Source of the DNA: Typha latifolia
Taxonomy: Eukaryota > Streptophyta > Magnoliopsida > Poales > Typhaceae
Length of the DNA: 64,000 nucleotides
Direction: 5' to 3'
NCBI GenBank assembly: GCA_019914945.1
Contig: CM034103.1
Coordinates: 2,976,001 to 3,040,000 of the forward strand
The notes beneath the pieces were generated by a model, which had not been told where the DNA came from, searched no databases, and saw nothing but the letters and a program-made list of their open reading frames with translations. Position numbers and translations under genes: made by a program. Numbering within the stretch: position 1 is the first letter of the stretch; every line of letters begins with the position of its first letter. Below, in pieces: positions 11,301 through 23,887 of the stretch.

Positions 11301-14300
11301 CTGACATCTATATTTTCTAGCCTAATATGCTATGTTTTAAGAACATTGTAGCTTACAGCTGATGTGTGATTCCAAACACAATAAAATTGAATAAGATTTT
11401 GAAATTAAACAGAATTAGAGCTGCATGGTGAAAGAGAGAAAAATTAGATATCGATATTCCGTTGTCCACTCCACTTCATTTTGATGTTAATCTGATGAGA
11501 AGTAAGCATATTCTACCAAATGAAGCACTTGATTTCAGTAGCTATGAATGAAAGTAGATGGTTTTGAATGTTAAAATTTTTCTCTCGTCCAGTTTATGTT
11601 GTTTTGTCAAGATATTTATTTGTACTTTTTAATCTTGGTGAATTCCTCTGCAAGATTGCTAGCCTATTAATAGTTTGTATTCTTGCACATCTGGAGGAGA
11701 GTGTGCATGTCGTTTGTGTGTTTAAGTGAAAACATACTTGGCTATCATTTAAGGTAGGAGTTTATAATCTTACATGCTAGAAAATTCATAATAAGAGAAG
11801 ATGGTAAAAGAAAAGATTCAAGGTTACCAAGAACTGAAGGTAGCAATGGATAGGAAATATCCAACTGTAATTTTGGTATACATACTATCTAAGTACACTA
11901 TTATAAGAAAATAGATATAGCGAAAGCTGGCATGGATATTGTGAGAATGTGCTTCTGTGTTGTACTATTGTGTGAAGTGGAACGCTTTTGGCAAAGTAAT
12001 GGGAATTAAACACTTTTTGGATTTTGTAGATTTTAGAAGCTATGGAGTGACCCTAACTCAGTGGAGGCCATCATGTAATTAGCATGCATTGCTTTTGTGT
12101 TGTAGTATATTTTTACTTATAAAAGATGACCGTCCTTTTGGAAATTTTAAAGTATGAATTGTCATACTGACCGGCACAGGGTGTGCCGGCTCAGTATTGG
12201 CACATGGCATGAGGGGTGTTGATGGCACCCTTTAAACCACTTTATAAGAGCTATTTATTGGGCAGATTGCCTCCTAGTGATGACTCACCTTCTACAAGCG
12301 ATCCAAGGTGGCAGATGCAAGGGAGCATCTCTAATGTTGGTAGATATTGTGAGGAGTAAGGAAGATGCTGCTGGCAGTGGATCGCTCAAGGAAGAAGATG
12401 AATAGTATGCACCTTTGCAGATCTTCTTCCGAAAACAATCCACTGAATTCAGATTCAACTTAAAGTATCAGATAGTCTGCTACTTTAAGTTAAATTACTT
12501 AGCAAGGAGATTTGAGGCCATGAGTTAGGCTGTACAAGGCAGCACTTATAGAGATTTGGTGGAAATAAGTTATGGGAAGAACTAAAAGCAATGAAACATT
12601 TCTGCCTTTATAATTTGCACTTGTTGAGATTGTTCACAAGAGATTAGAATTGTGATGTGAAGAAAGTTGTTACAGAGCCCATTTTTTGCATTCATCTGCC
12701 AAAAGGAAAGAGGTTATGAGGTTTGATGTATTGCATATTCCCCAATGAGGAAGCATTTATGTCACACAATTCTCCTACTAATTGTGAACAAATTAGTGCC
12801 AAATATTTTTAAAAATGGTCAGATTCTCTGACATAGTGTATCAGGCTCTTTTATATCACCTTGATTAAATGATTCTAACATCTCATGTCTAGCTGTTTCA
12901 TGATCTTCTCAATTGAAAAGTTGAAGAAATATTAGTTAAATAGTTTTTTATTTTTTTTCACAATGTTATTTGTTTCTCAAAATAGCATTCCTCCGTATTG
13001 AGCTAGATCTTCATCTCTCATTTCTCATTCAGAGTTTCATGATCTTGGAGTACATTTTGCAATATGATATCGGTACTTAGTTGTCAAATAACCTGATATA
13101 TTCTTGCTTTCTTCTTATTTTTATTCTCTTGGTTCAGTTCTACTTGCTAGTTTGTGGACCTCGCACAGGAAAACCTACATTTGTTATAACAGAAATGATG
13201 CATTATATCATGCAGGCATGAGGTCCACATTATCAAATAGTATGGCCAGCTCTACAACAGTATCAGCTGTTTCAATAATGCCTACTTGCCCACCATCAGT
13301 GAAGACTTTTACACTATCTGAGCTTGAGAAGGCCACAAGTGGCTTCTGCTTTAAACGAATTTTAGGGGAAGGTGGTTTTGGACGTGTTTATCATGGAGCC
13401 ATGGAGAATGGAAGTGAGGTTGCTATTAAGTTACTTACAAGGGAGGACCGGAGTGGGGACCGTGAGTTTATTGCAGAAGTTGAGATGCTTAGCCGATTGC
13501 ATCACCGTAATCTTGTTAAACTGATTGGTATATGCATTGAACGGAACAAAAGATGCCTTGTTTATGAGCTTGTTTCCAATGGAAGCGTTGATTCCCATCT
13601 GCATGGTATATCTCTAATAATGGCTACCTTCAGCCTATTTTCAGGGTCGTTGCTTCTTTTCTTCAGAGTTCTCTATCCAACTTGACTAAGATAACTGTTT
13701 AATAGTATGTTACTTGCAATTCTGTTGCATCTTATCTATCACCACTGTTGTGTCATGTGAAATTTACAGATTCGGACTAAACTATTTATGGTAAAATCTA
13801 TCAATACTAATAATTACCAAATTGCTGAAAGCAAATTAGTCTGATGCAAATAGAATCAATAAACTTGTCCGCTCTATGCAAATATTATAAGTCCTTCCTC
13901 TATTATTAATTGGAGGGTCATTGCTTGGTTAAAGTTGTTGGGAGTAACAACGGTTTTCTACTGATGTTTCAGGTCCTGATAAGAAGAAAGGACTTCTGAA
14001 CTGGGATGTTAGGATGAAAATTGCCCTTGGTGCTGCTAGAGGCCTGGCATACCTACATGAGGATTCAAATCCTCGTGTTATACATCGTGATTTTAAAGCC
14101 AGTAATATACTGTTGGAGGAAGATTTCAATCCCAAGGTTACTGATTTTGGTCTGGCGAGGGAAGCATCAGAAGGAAGTCAACATATATCTACTAGGGTCA
14201 TGGGTACTTTTGGGTAAATATTTTTCTGTTCCATAATCTGTAGTTGCTTCTTTATGAATTTTCGTAGTGCATACTGCTTCATTCAAATACCGATGTTATG

Positions 14301-15377
14301 ATTGATCATTCTGTCTTGATGAACAAAGTAGGGAGATGATAAGTGTATACACACATTATATCTATGATTTTAAGTGTATAAATGAGCACACATTATGTCT
14401 ATGATTCATAAGTGTACATATTAATTTTACAACATGTAAACACAGCACTTGACATTTCTGTAAGGTGTGAAATGAGGTGTACATACTCCTTTACATTCTG
14501 TTTGACTTTGTGTTGTTTAGTTGAAGCTTTATTCATTGCTGTATTTCTTAATGGTTGCACCAAGTGGCATTTCATTAAGCCTTCTCTCTTCGATATGGAT
14601 CTTAAAAATGATATATTTGCATTTCTGTATACCTTTTAATTATGTCTTTCTTAGAAAAAAACCTTTTAATTATGTTCTCTCAATTGCAGGTATGTTGCTC
14701 CAGAATATGCAATGACAGGGCACTTGCTTGTCAAGAGTGACGTATACAGCTATGGTGTTGTTCTGCTAGAACTATTATCAGGTCGGAAGCCTGTATATGT
14801 ATCTCTGTCTCAGGAGCCAGAGAACCTTGTGACATGGGCACGGCCTCTGCTAACCAGCAGGGAGGGGTTGGAGAAGTTAATAGATCCCTCCTTGAATGGA
14901 AACTATGACTTTGACAATGTAGCCAAAGTTGCATCCATTGCTTCAATGTGTGTCCATATTGATCCATCTCAGAGGCCTTTCATGGGAGAAGTTGTACAGG
15001 CACTAAAGCTTATTTACAATGACATGGACGAGACCTGTGATGATTCTTATAGTCAGAGAGAGTTGTCCTCTTGTCCAGACTATGACTACAAGGAAGACTT
15101 TAACCCTGAGAGCAGCTGGTGGAATGGGGGTTCACCTGGCTTGGCATATGGGTATTCCTCTCCTTTCATAACCATGGAATATAGTTCGGACCCGATGGAG
15201 GAATTGCAGAGGCCTCATTCTGCGTCATCTATGGTTGGTAGGGTGGAATCAATTGCCTTGCATAACAGGTCAGGTCCTTTAAGAACCAAGAAGAAGTTTG
15301 CTGCATTTTATAGATTGAAAGGGAGCATCAGTGAACACGGGCATCTTTCACGCCATTTCAGCATCAATAAACACTAG
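8323..15377 (+). CDS. ALE2: ALE2-like receptor-like serine/threonine kinase, 8 exons
   Basis: Exons: 8323-8380, 9789-9887, 9969-10052, 10212-10583, 10672-10944, 13216-13605, 13973-14213, 14690-15377, giving 734 residues. Order: signal peptide (about 1-20); Pro/Ser-rich linker; a cysteine-bearing ectodomain from about residue 82 with [13 protein letters not shown] and [10 protein letters not shown], which is distinctive for ALE2 and its close relatives; one membrane helix at about 246-272 followed by KWRK; and a kinase domain. The kinase has GEGGFG at 346-351, lysine K367 in VAIK, catalytic D465 in HRDFKASN, D483 in DFG, and APEYAMTG. All key residues are present, so it should be active. Arabidopsis ALE2 acts at the plasma membrane with ACR4 and ALE1 in epidermis specification, and a similar role is inferred. 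Intron 5 is 2.3 kb. Exon 6 could also begin at 13138, in frame, adding 26 residues. I cannot exclude that this is a close paralogue of ALE2. Confidence 0.93.
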
Positions 15378-16010
15378 TTGAGCCTGTGAAAGTTGACCCG
15401 GTGTGTACCTTGCTATTCTTCTCTCTAATTGTACAGTTCTAAGAAGAATGATGGCATCTGATGCATTTCATCATTACAGTTCTCTTTGCCACGGCTCCCA
15501 TGCTCTGCTGTGGGGGCCAACATGCGGCTTCTAATTTTTGATAATTATGATTCATCTCTCATGTTTCAGATATATAATTTGGAATCCTTGTAACAGACGC
15601 CCCCGGTGCTTTCTTAGCATGCCGTGCCTTCTAATTTTTTTGATAGTTATGATTCATTTCTCATGCATCAGATATGTAATTTGGAATCCTTGTAACAGAT
15701 GCCTGGTGCTTTCGTAGTGTGCCATGCTGATATAATGTTAATTTCTGACTAATAGTTTTTAGTTATTGGTTTCATTAATCCTCGAGTAGCGATTTGGTGA
15801 ATGGTAGGCTGGAAATTTTGTGCAGATATGTTGAGATCTTGTATTACAGGCTTTTGATTGTTGATTAATTCCTGGTAGTACAGTTGCAGTACGTAAGTAT
15901 CAAGTGAGTTTAAATGGAACGGAAAAATAGTGTTTTAATACTGAGTGTCTAGAGAAGTTTGTTCTGAACAGAAATTATATCGCTTTTAAATATATTTTAC
16001 TACCAAATGT
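15378..16010 (+). other. 3' flank of the receptor kinase with an internal duplication
   Basis: Likely 3' UTR. A stretch with TATGATTCAT...TTTGGAATCCTTGTAACAGA occurs twice, near 15546-15600 and 15647-15700, so about 100 bases have been tandemly duplicated and have since diverged. Confidence 0.5.
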
Positions 16011-17100
16011 TCACTTAGACTGGTTCACTAATGGATTAAGGCTAATTGTAGAAGTATGTAATTTTTGATACCAGAAGAAGAGAGTTAATATTAGTATAAA
16101 TTATTATATTATTTTATTAAATGTTAGTATAAGATATAATAATTATATTTAATGTGGTATAAATTTGATATTAAAGTAACGGAGAATAGTGAATATCTAT
16201 TGAGAATTAATAATATTTTTAATAAATAATACAAAATACTCTTAATTGAATGTAAAGTAGTAATAGTAATTAGGTGTTATCTAATCTAAGGCAAAGTAGT
16301 AATTTCAAATTATTATTAAATTAATTTTGTAAAATTGTATGGAATAAAAGGAAAGAACGATAAATTAGTATACCAAACGAAGCTAAATTGTTGTTTAATT
16401 ATTATATTAGAATAAAGAAGTCTATTCTAAAAGAAGATTATTCTTATTCCTCATGTGAAACAAGAGTTTGTTTATATTCTGATCAAATGTTACATAAGTA
16501 AGTCACATGATCAATTATGCCTAACATCTTATCACATATAGAACGGGTGCCAATAAGGTTATGCATATTTTCTAAATAAAATTTTCCATTAGCAAAAAAT
16601 TAATCAAAATATCCTTCTCTATATCTAATTCTTTCCACTTTCCATTTTTCTCCTTTTTCCACAAATATGCAAAAATATTTATCCCCAATTTTTTTAACAG
16701 AAAATAATCAAAATATTCTCTCCTCTGTGGCTTAAGTACTTGTGGATCTTATAAAAGTGATTAGCAAGAGCAAGTTTAACTATTTATATTTTCTCATCTC
16801 GCTTCACACTATCTATTATGAGGGCATTTTGGCCTTATCATTTTAAAATGACCTTATTCACAGTTTAGTAACCAAATAAAAATTCTTATATTAACTTATT
16901 CAACATAATTATTACAGCTTTATTCACATTTTATAACTAAACAACAAGCCATAAATAAAGTTAGGTACCTAATTTGTATTTAAGATGTGCAGATAAAGTT
17001 ATAAGTGAAAAAGCTTATGCACTAACCAAACCGGACTTATTAGTGCTGGTTGGAGATAAAATGGAAAGATGGTCCAATGCTATTCCAATCTAAGGGACTT
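16011..17100. mobile_element. AT-rich repeat region; part has a second copy near 48.3 kb
   Basis: The portion at about 16545-17030 resembles 48250-48565. Both have an ATAAGGTTAT/ATAAAGTTAT start, TTTTAAAATGACCTTAT/TTAAAATGATCTTAT, an AATAACTAAA/GTAACCAAAT stretch, and an ending with ATTTAAGATGTGC/ATTTAAAAGATGTCC followed by ATAAAGTTAT. No coding frame is present, so it is probably a non-autonomous transposon family. Confidence 0.5.
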
Positions 17101-17280
17101 TCAAAAATCTTCAATCACTGAATAAGAAAAAGTTTATTCTAGTATAAACTTCCTTATGCTAGTATAATAAATAATTATTTATCTCAAATTTACTAATACC
17201 TACTTCTCTCTCTTCTACTTCTTCATCCAATATTTTTATATTTACTAATTATTATTTTACTCTTAAAAAGATATTATTTT

Positions 17281-17541
17281 AATCAATTATTATTTGAATG
17301 ACTCTTTCCTCTTTCTATTCTCTCTCCTATCCTCATCCATCAATTATAGAAGGATATTTTACTCATTTGCTAAAGTATCTCTGGTTTCATCCCAAGTGTA
17401 ATAATTAAACTATTTTGATCAACTATAATTTCAATGACTCTCTTTCCTCGTTCTCTTCTCTCCTATACTCATCCATCAATTACAAAGGGGTATTTTATTC
17501 ATTCGCTGAAGTATCTTTACTTTAATGCAAGTATTATAATT
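17281..17541. repeat. Diverged tandem repeat, unit about 136 bp, two copies
   Basis: The phrase CTCATCCATCAATTA recurs 136 bases apart (copies near 17332 and 17468). It is flanked by matching GAATGACTCTTTCC/CAATGACTCTCTTTCC and GGATATTTTACTCATTTGCT/GGTATTTTATTCATTCGCT. It lies in AT-rich, non-coding DNA. Confidence 0.7.
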
Positions 17542-18661
17542 ACATTACTACACTAGTCCACAACTAAATATCATAATAACTTACACTAATATATCTCTCT
17601 TATGCAAGTATAAAAAGTTAATATAGCTATATTAGTATTGAGCTTATTCTCAAGTGAAGATCAAGTCATTAAGTAGTTAATTTAATAGTTATAATACCAC
17701 CGCAGAGATAGTAGATTTCTCTTGAGCCTTGTTTACTTCATAAATAAGATCAATTCTAGAATATATATTCTTATTTGTTATTATCAAAATAGTGTCTTTA
17801 TTTTAGAATAATTATTCTTATGTTCACTTATATTCTAAAATAAGATTGTAATAATTACTTTTGATGTCATATAAAATAAAATAAAAATATGAAAAAATAT
17901 GTTTTATTTTTTATAGAATTACCATGAAAACTTTTTAATTTGATAAAATACATTAACGGAATAAATATTAAGAATAAATTAATAATTAGGTTAGTGCGTG
18001 GTATAAAATTTTTAATAAATAATATTTAAATTCTAGAATATAATCACTATATTGCTTAGCTGTTATTCAGAATTAAAAACAGTGTTTGAGGTGGCTTCTA
18101 TGGAGCGGTCAATAGCTGAGGTTATAGTTGCGGCTATACTTTAGAGGAGATATTTTGCGTTTGGTTACAGTAGTAGGATAAAAGATCCTTTCCCTTAATT
18201 CAAGAGAATAGAATTTGATATTTATGGTATTAGTGATACCATGAGAAAATTAACCATGGTATTAATTATATTATATGAACTATGAATAAGATATCTTTAA
18301 TTCATAAACAATGGTGTTTATTCCTTATTAACAATTGACGGTTAAACAGTTAAATCCTCTGCTACTTGAGCTACACATCACAGTTATAATCCAGTGGTTT
18401 TCTTACCTATTCCACATTTATAAACACAATATGCTAAGCTAAGCGCAAGAGCAGTTTAAATTTGGGTTGACGAAAATTAATGCGTTTTGCAATAGCATAC
18501 AAGGATTTTGAAATGAAAACCAACTAGCAAATCAACACCATACGCGAATACTAGTTATCATAGATCCAAAAATCCTTCAATCGACGAAATTCTCAAAAAA
18601 TAGGGCATGTCTAAAGCTCCAAAGTTAGGAAAAGGACTCTGCGTAAATGAAGAAACCTAGT
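17542..18661. other. AT-rich intergenic DNA
   Basis: No gene recognised. Short inverted and direct AT-rich repeats suggest further decayed non-autonomous elements, but I cannot set boundaries. The last 100 bases are probably the 3' UTR of the minus-strand eL21 gene. Confidence 0.5.
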
Positions 18662-20550
18662 TTAGTAACCACCCTTGAGATCATTGACCACATCATAAGG
18701 AATAGGAGTGACAGTCTCCAATGTAGCTCCCTCAACCATGAAACCAGGTTTGGGGCCCTCAGGTTGCCGTTTCGTGCTGATGACTTCACCGCACGCCTTT
18801 GCTTCTGCCTTCAATTGGTCGTTCTTTTTCTTCCTCAAGCAGAAGTCCTCTGTGCACCGAGATGGCAGGACATGCTCGACACGCACATGGATCCTCTTCC
18901 TGATGATCCGATTACCGACCTGGCCATTCACAGGAGTTGGGAGACAGCATGTTAAGGGAACGAGTAAGCAAGCAATACGAGCAATCCTCAACAAAACAAG
19001 TAGCAATGCCAAATGCAATATCATTGGCAACAACATGAAATTAACACTTCTGACTAATTATACTTATCCTAACAGCCTATACTAGTCAAAAGCAGTCATT
19101 CTTCAACTGCTTTGGATTCTTTTTGCTCATATTACATCTTTACAAAATATTGAAAACCTAAAAAGTAAAGGAGAGAAACAAGAGAAAAAAAGAATATGTC
19201 AATGACGTTAAATATTTCAAATGTGATAAGTGGGTGATATGTGTTGTAAGTAAATTTCGCAAATGATGCTACTACACTATTTCAGCAAACCATCATAACA
19301 GAATTATGAGAACATCTTTAAAAGGATCCCAGTGGACCATGCACCGACCAGTGGGAAATAGTTATTCTACCCTATCCCCATACACCAGGAGGGTATCTCT
19401 ACTGCCCAAACATGCAACAGCAGGTCCATGCCAGTAAACTTAATCAAAAATTAAATAATGCGCTGCAATTGGCAAATGCCCTTCAATAAAACTAACATAA
19501 GCATCAATAGACACTTCAACTGTGTCCTACAACTGACTTCTTCTTCTTTTTTTGACAAAATACAACTGACTATTTTTACCTGCTACGAGTTATTAAAACT
19601 ATTAGATTCCCACTAATGATGTTTACAAGGATCAGCCAACCTACAGCTATCCAAAACAAGAATGCTTGAAGTAATTTAAGTGAACCCTGCTTCCATGTTA
19701 TTCAAACCGGGTGCTTTGAGCAAACCCAAGAGATGATGCATGTCAACTTTTAGGATTTTACTGCATCATCCTACTCGGCATAATAACAAAGTTTATACAT
19801 CTATTAAGAAAAGTCAAAACCTAGGATCATCAAACTGGAGGAGAATTAGTCCAGATACAATATAAAATGACCTATATTTCATTCAGGACAATAGAAGGAC
19901 CTAGAGGATCACAAAATGTAATACTACAATAAAAGAGAAACCAGTAGTGACAACAATTTATCATTTGGATAGACATCTAATCAACAAAGTATATGTTGAA
20001 ATATTAAAAGCACCAAAGAAATAACAAGAGAAGGAATGAGATTTATCAATGAGGACTGCACACTACTCATTTCAACAAAGCGTAGCGTAGTAAATGGCAT
20101 AATGCGGGAAAAATCTTCAATACCATGTACAAATTTGGTGCAAGAATACTTAGGGGACAGAAAAATCTAACCTTTACCCACAAATCCTAAATTTATTCTC
20201 CATTTGAAACACTACCATCAAAGACAAGACAAACTTTTATTAAAAAAGAAAGGCACGTTTATTGCAATTAAATCCATAAACTCTCTAATCGATTGGAGTC
20301 TATCTGAGAGTACCTGCTTGTTGATCTCGACTCCGATTGCGCGCTTGGTGACGTTCCACACGCGGCCAGTGCGGCCATGGTAAAACTTATGCGGCATTCC
20401 CTTGTGGACGGCGCCGTTAACCTTGACGTCGACGTAGTCCCCGATCTTGAACGTGCGAAGGTACGTCGTCAAGGGGATGTAACCCTTCTTGCGGAAGGGG
20501 CGGGCGAAGAGATCCCGAGTTCGAGACCGCAACCCGTGACCCGCCGGCAT
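18662..20550 (-). CDS. RPL21: 60S ribosomal protein L21 (eL21), 2 exons
   Basis: Exon 1 is 20314-20550 and exon 2 is 18662-18919, joined in phase 0 to 164 residues, the normal length in plants. The start [15 protein letters not shown] and the end [16 protein letters not shown] are hallmark eL21 sequence, as are [19 protein letters not shown] and [20 protein letters not shown]. The protein is a basic structural component of the large cytosolic ribosomal subunit. Compared with the usual plant sequence, exon 2 has a cysteine in AEAKACGEV (usually arginine) and TEDFCLRKK (also often arginine). The gene still looks intact. The intron is 1,394 bases. Several eL21 copies are usual in plant genomes. 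Confidence 0.97.
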
Positions 20551-20621
20551 CGCTGCTTGCTGCTGCTCCTCGGTGACGGCGGCTAGGTTTGGAGGAAGGA
20601 GGAGTAGAGAAGGACACCTAG

Positions 20622-20630
20622 AAACCCTAG
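20622..20630 (-). promoter_or_regulatory. telo-box (AAACCCTAG) of the RPL21 promoter
   Basis: AAACCCTAG lies about 72 bases upstream of the RPL21 ATG. The telo-box is a known positive element in promoters of plant ribosomal protein genes, usually paired with site II elements, which are also present just upstream. Confidence 0.7.
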
Positions 20631-20692
20631 TTGTGGGATTTTGGTTTATTTATAGCAAGAATATGTGAATGGTCTTTATTGCCCTCAGTGTT

Positions 20693-20737
20693 TGGGCTTG
20701 CGGTAGAAGTTAGTATGGGCTGGGCTTTTATTGGGCT
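20693..20737 (-). promoter_or_regulatory. Cluster of site II-type TGGGCT elements
   Basis: TGGGCT occurs at 20693-20698, 20716-20721, 20721-20726 and 20732-20737. TGGGCC/T site II elements bind TCP factors and drive growth-linked expression of ribosomal protein genes. The cluster, with the telo-box, fits the RPL21 promoter. Confidence 0.65.
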
Positions 20738-23291
20738 GGAATTAACTACTGAGGTAATTAATATGAGCCCAAGTTCTTATGTGTTGTTAAATAGCCTAAG
20801 CCAAGGAGCTCAAGAATTATAAAAGAAGGTATAATTAGTTAATTTAGTTAATTACCTGTAGACCTTTAAAACTATTGCCAATTTTTACATATGCCTCCCT
20901 TTGACACTCTCTCAACTATAAAACTTTTTAAATGCACCTTTTGTTAGTTCTCCGTTATATTTTATTTCTATATAAAATGTTACGGGACTATCATATATGA
21001 TCAATTTTTAGGTCGCTTAGAAGATCATTTCACTCCTATTTAGATTAAAAAGAGAGATAAAAATTAAGGTGAAATAATTATTTTATGTCTATATTAATTA
21101 ATGAGAGATTACATATTTAAGGGATGAGAGGTCTACAAGAAAGTGAGCAATATTTCAAAAATATAGTTGTAAGTTTTTTTCATTTAGTTGTCTAAATTAA
21201 ATGTATCATTCTGGGTAGGACCGTAAACTTACTCAAATCCATTCATTAGTTTCAATTATAGATTTAAGCTTATTCTCTCGTTTTTCTCTTTTTCTTCGAT
21301 AATATAAATGCATGCATGCTTTGCTAGACTATGCACAACTCAACACAGTTGTAAGATCTAAAGATTACAGTCCATAGAGATATCTTCGATCATCTCTCTT
21401 GAACACTAATCCACATAACGCTCTACCTCAATAATCTCCCTAACGACGACCTAAGACTTTGTTCATTTTGAGTTTAAAAATCCGCCTGAATTGGTTCAAA
21501 GATTACTAAACTAGTTTAGTAATTATATTATTTTTTTATCTTTTTCATATCTAATCAAGTTTACTTTTAAAAAAGCTAAAACTAAGAAATAAGATTAACT
21601 AATCGAATTCAAGACTTAGTTTCAAACTAAACAAGGTCTAAGCGTGGAACACTTATTCCTTACTATACAAACTCCTTCAAAACTTGCTAACATTACTAGC
21701 GTCTTGCTCATGTGAACAAATTTTCAGGTAAAGTGATAGTGAACACTTTCAAGTAAAAATGTAGTATGAAAGCGCTCATAAACACCAAATAGATTTCACC
21801 TACGGATTAAAAAAAAAAAATTAAAAAATCAAATCTTGAAGGAAAAAATAGAGATTAATATCAAAGAGGCAAAGAGAAGAGATAATATTTACACGGTGCA
21901 TGCGTCCACCGATGCAATGATTAATTCATTATAAAGATGTTGCAAAATTACAAAAGAAAATTATGAATCCCAAGTCTCCATCTCTCTCCCATGCGTTTCT
22001 TCAACGAAGGACAGCAAACAAAACAAAAGGATGGCTGTTTTATAATGCTTCATGTGAGCCCCCACTTCAATTTTCCTATAGGATATCAATTCCTATTTAT
22101 CTTCGGAATTTAAAGTGCACTTGGCTTGTTCTCTAGATTTTACCCTCCAATTCCAGAAGCAAAAAATTAGGGAAAATTCCACAAGTACAACGTATATATA
22201 TATACATATATAATCACATAGCAATAATTGCACGGCTGCAAGAATATATTCTGCAGTGACGTACGTCCATGGCAGTCCATAATTGAGTGTGGATTCATTT
22301 CTCAGTCAAATTAATGAACAAAAGGTTTTGACTGATTTGACAATCTATCATGGAGTACGAAAAAAGAAAGCCCAGTATGCATAGAATTTGAAACCCAGAG
22401 GCCAATTTGTAATTTCTAGTAAATGGATTACCGACATAATGATTGTGTTTTTAATACACCATAGCCATATGATTGCTTTCATTTCCACTTATAACACTCT
22501 GGCACTCACTCGATGGGATACATTTTTCATCAAGAATCGGCTCTACTTGCGGAGGGGTCTGGGCTTCGGCTTGGTCTCAAGCTGCCTATAGGCAACTCTA
22601 GCATCGTAGTCGAAATTGAGTCGAAATTGACTGTCGAGAGCTGGTTGGAACTTTGAATACGAAAGTTGATTGCCTCCGGTGATTGAAGGGGTTAGTTGCT
22701 GACTGCAAAGTTCTGCTCAGTTCTTTTATAAATCCTGAAGTAATGCATATACAAGAGAAAGGAATCGGATGACCGACTGGGCGGCCAAATAGAAAAAACT
22801 TGGTTTCGAATTATTTCTATTAGGGTTTGATGATTCGTTACTGCCAGCCTTTTATAACACTCTTAATTATGAACCCTCCCTCTTTAGGGTATAGGCACAG
22901 CTGAATCAAACTTCTTACTCTATAAAAAAAAAATTTTATTCTCATTTAATTTGGCTAGAAAATAGTAGTCCTGTTTAATGAAAAAGACAAAGAACTTGTA
23001 ATATTTGATCATCAAATACTGGAGTTCACAAGACTTAGCTTAATTCTGGCAACAAAGTAAAAAATTAGTTTGTTTATTCTGGCAACAAAGAGGGTGGGAT
23101 TAATTCCACTGCATAGTCCAATATAAAAAAGTTGTTGATACAAAGTAGCTACTGCTGCAAATTTTGAGATCCCAATTCTGTATAACATGAATACTTATCG
23201 ACATGATCAAGTGGGGACGTAGATATATTAAAATCTTAGTCTTCTTCGATCGGTATACCAATGAATCATAGTCCTTTTTAAGTCTCCACTC
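20738..23291. other. AT-rich intergenic region
   Basis: No supported gene. The 67-codon frame at 22388-22591 has no recognisable features. A short TA/TATATACATATATA stretch lies near 22192-22212. Confidence 0.55.
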
Positions 23292-23843
23292 TCACGTACG
23301 CATGCCTCTTGTCATCAGGCTCCTCTTTAGTCTACATCTCTTCTTTGTGCTGCTAAGAATTCTCAGGCTCTGCTTCAAGATATCTATCTCTCTGTCTTTC
23401 TTTGCTCCCTCTTTCTCCATTGCAGCTATCTTCCATCTCTGGGACTCCACCATCTCCTCCTTCGTCTGTAATTCTCGCTGCAACCCTTCGATGACGCCGT
23501 CCTCGCCGGCCCAGCAAAATCTCTCCCCTGTAAAAAGAGATTATCATTATTATTTTTACCCAAGTTTGATGTGTTCGTAGGTGTAATTAAACCAGTAGAA
23601 CCTTGTATATATACAGGGTTTATTAACTAGGGATGCAATTAAGTGCGTTATTAATTTAATGTGGTCCCTTGGGTAGATCAATGTGCATGTGCCCTCTTGG
23701 AGGAAAGGATTGTTTGTATTCGTGATCGCATTATTTCACGTGGAATGTAGACAGAAAGACGTCACATTTGGGCAACAATCTCTTCAGCAGTATCACATTT
23801 TGGTTGTTTCTTTGTTCATCGTTCTGAGGTTTGTTCTTTTGAT

Positions 23844-23887
<44 letters not shown>

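Noticed and set aside
18920..20313. snoRNA in the RPL21 intron
   Set aside because: Ribosomal protein introns often host box C/D snoRNAs. I looked for box C and D pairs on the minus strand and found only partial box C matches without a suitable stem or box D.
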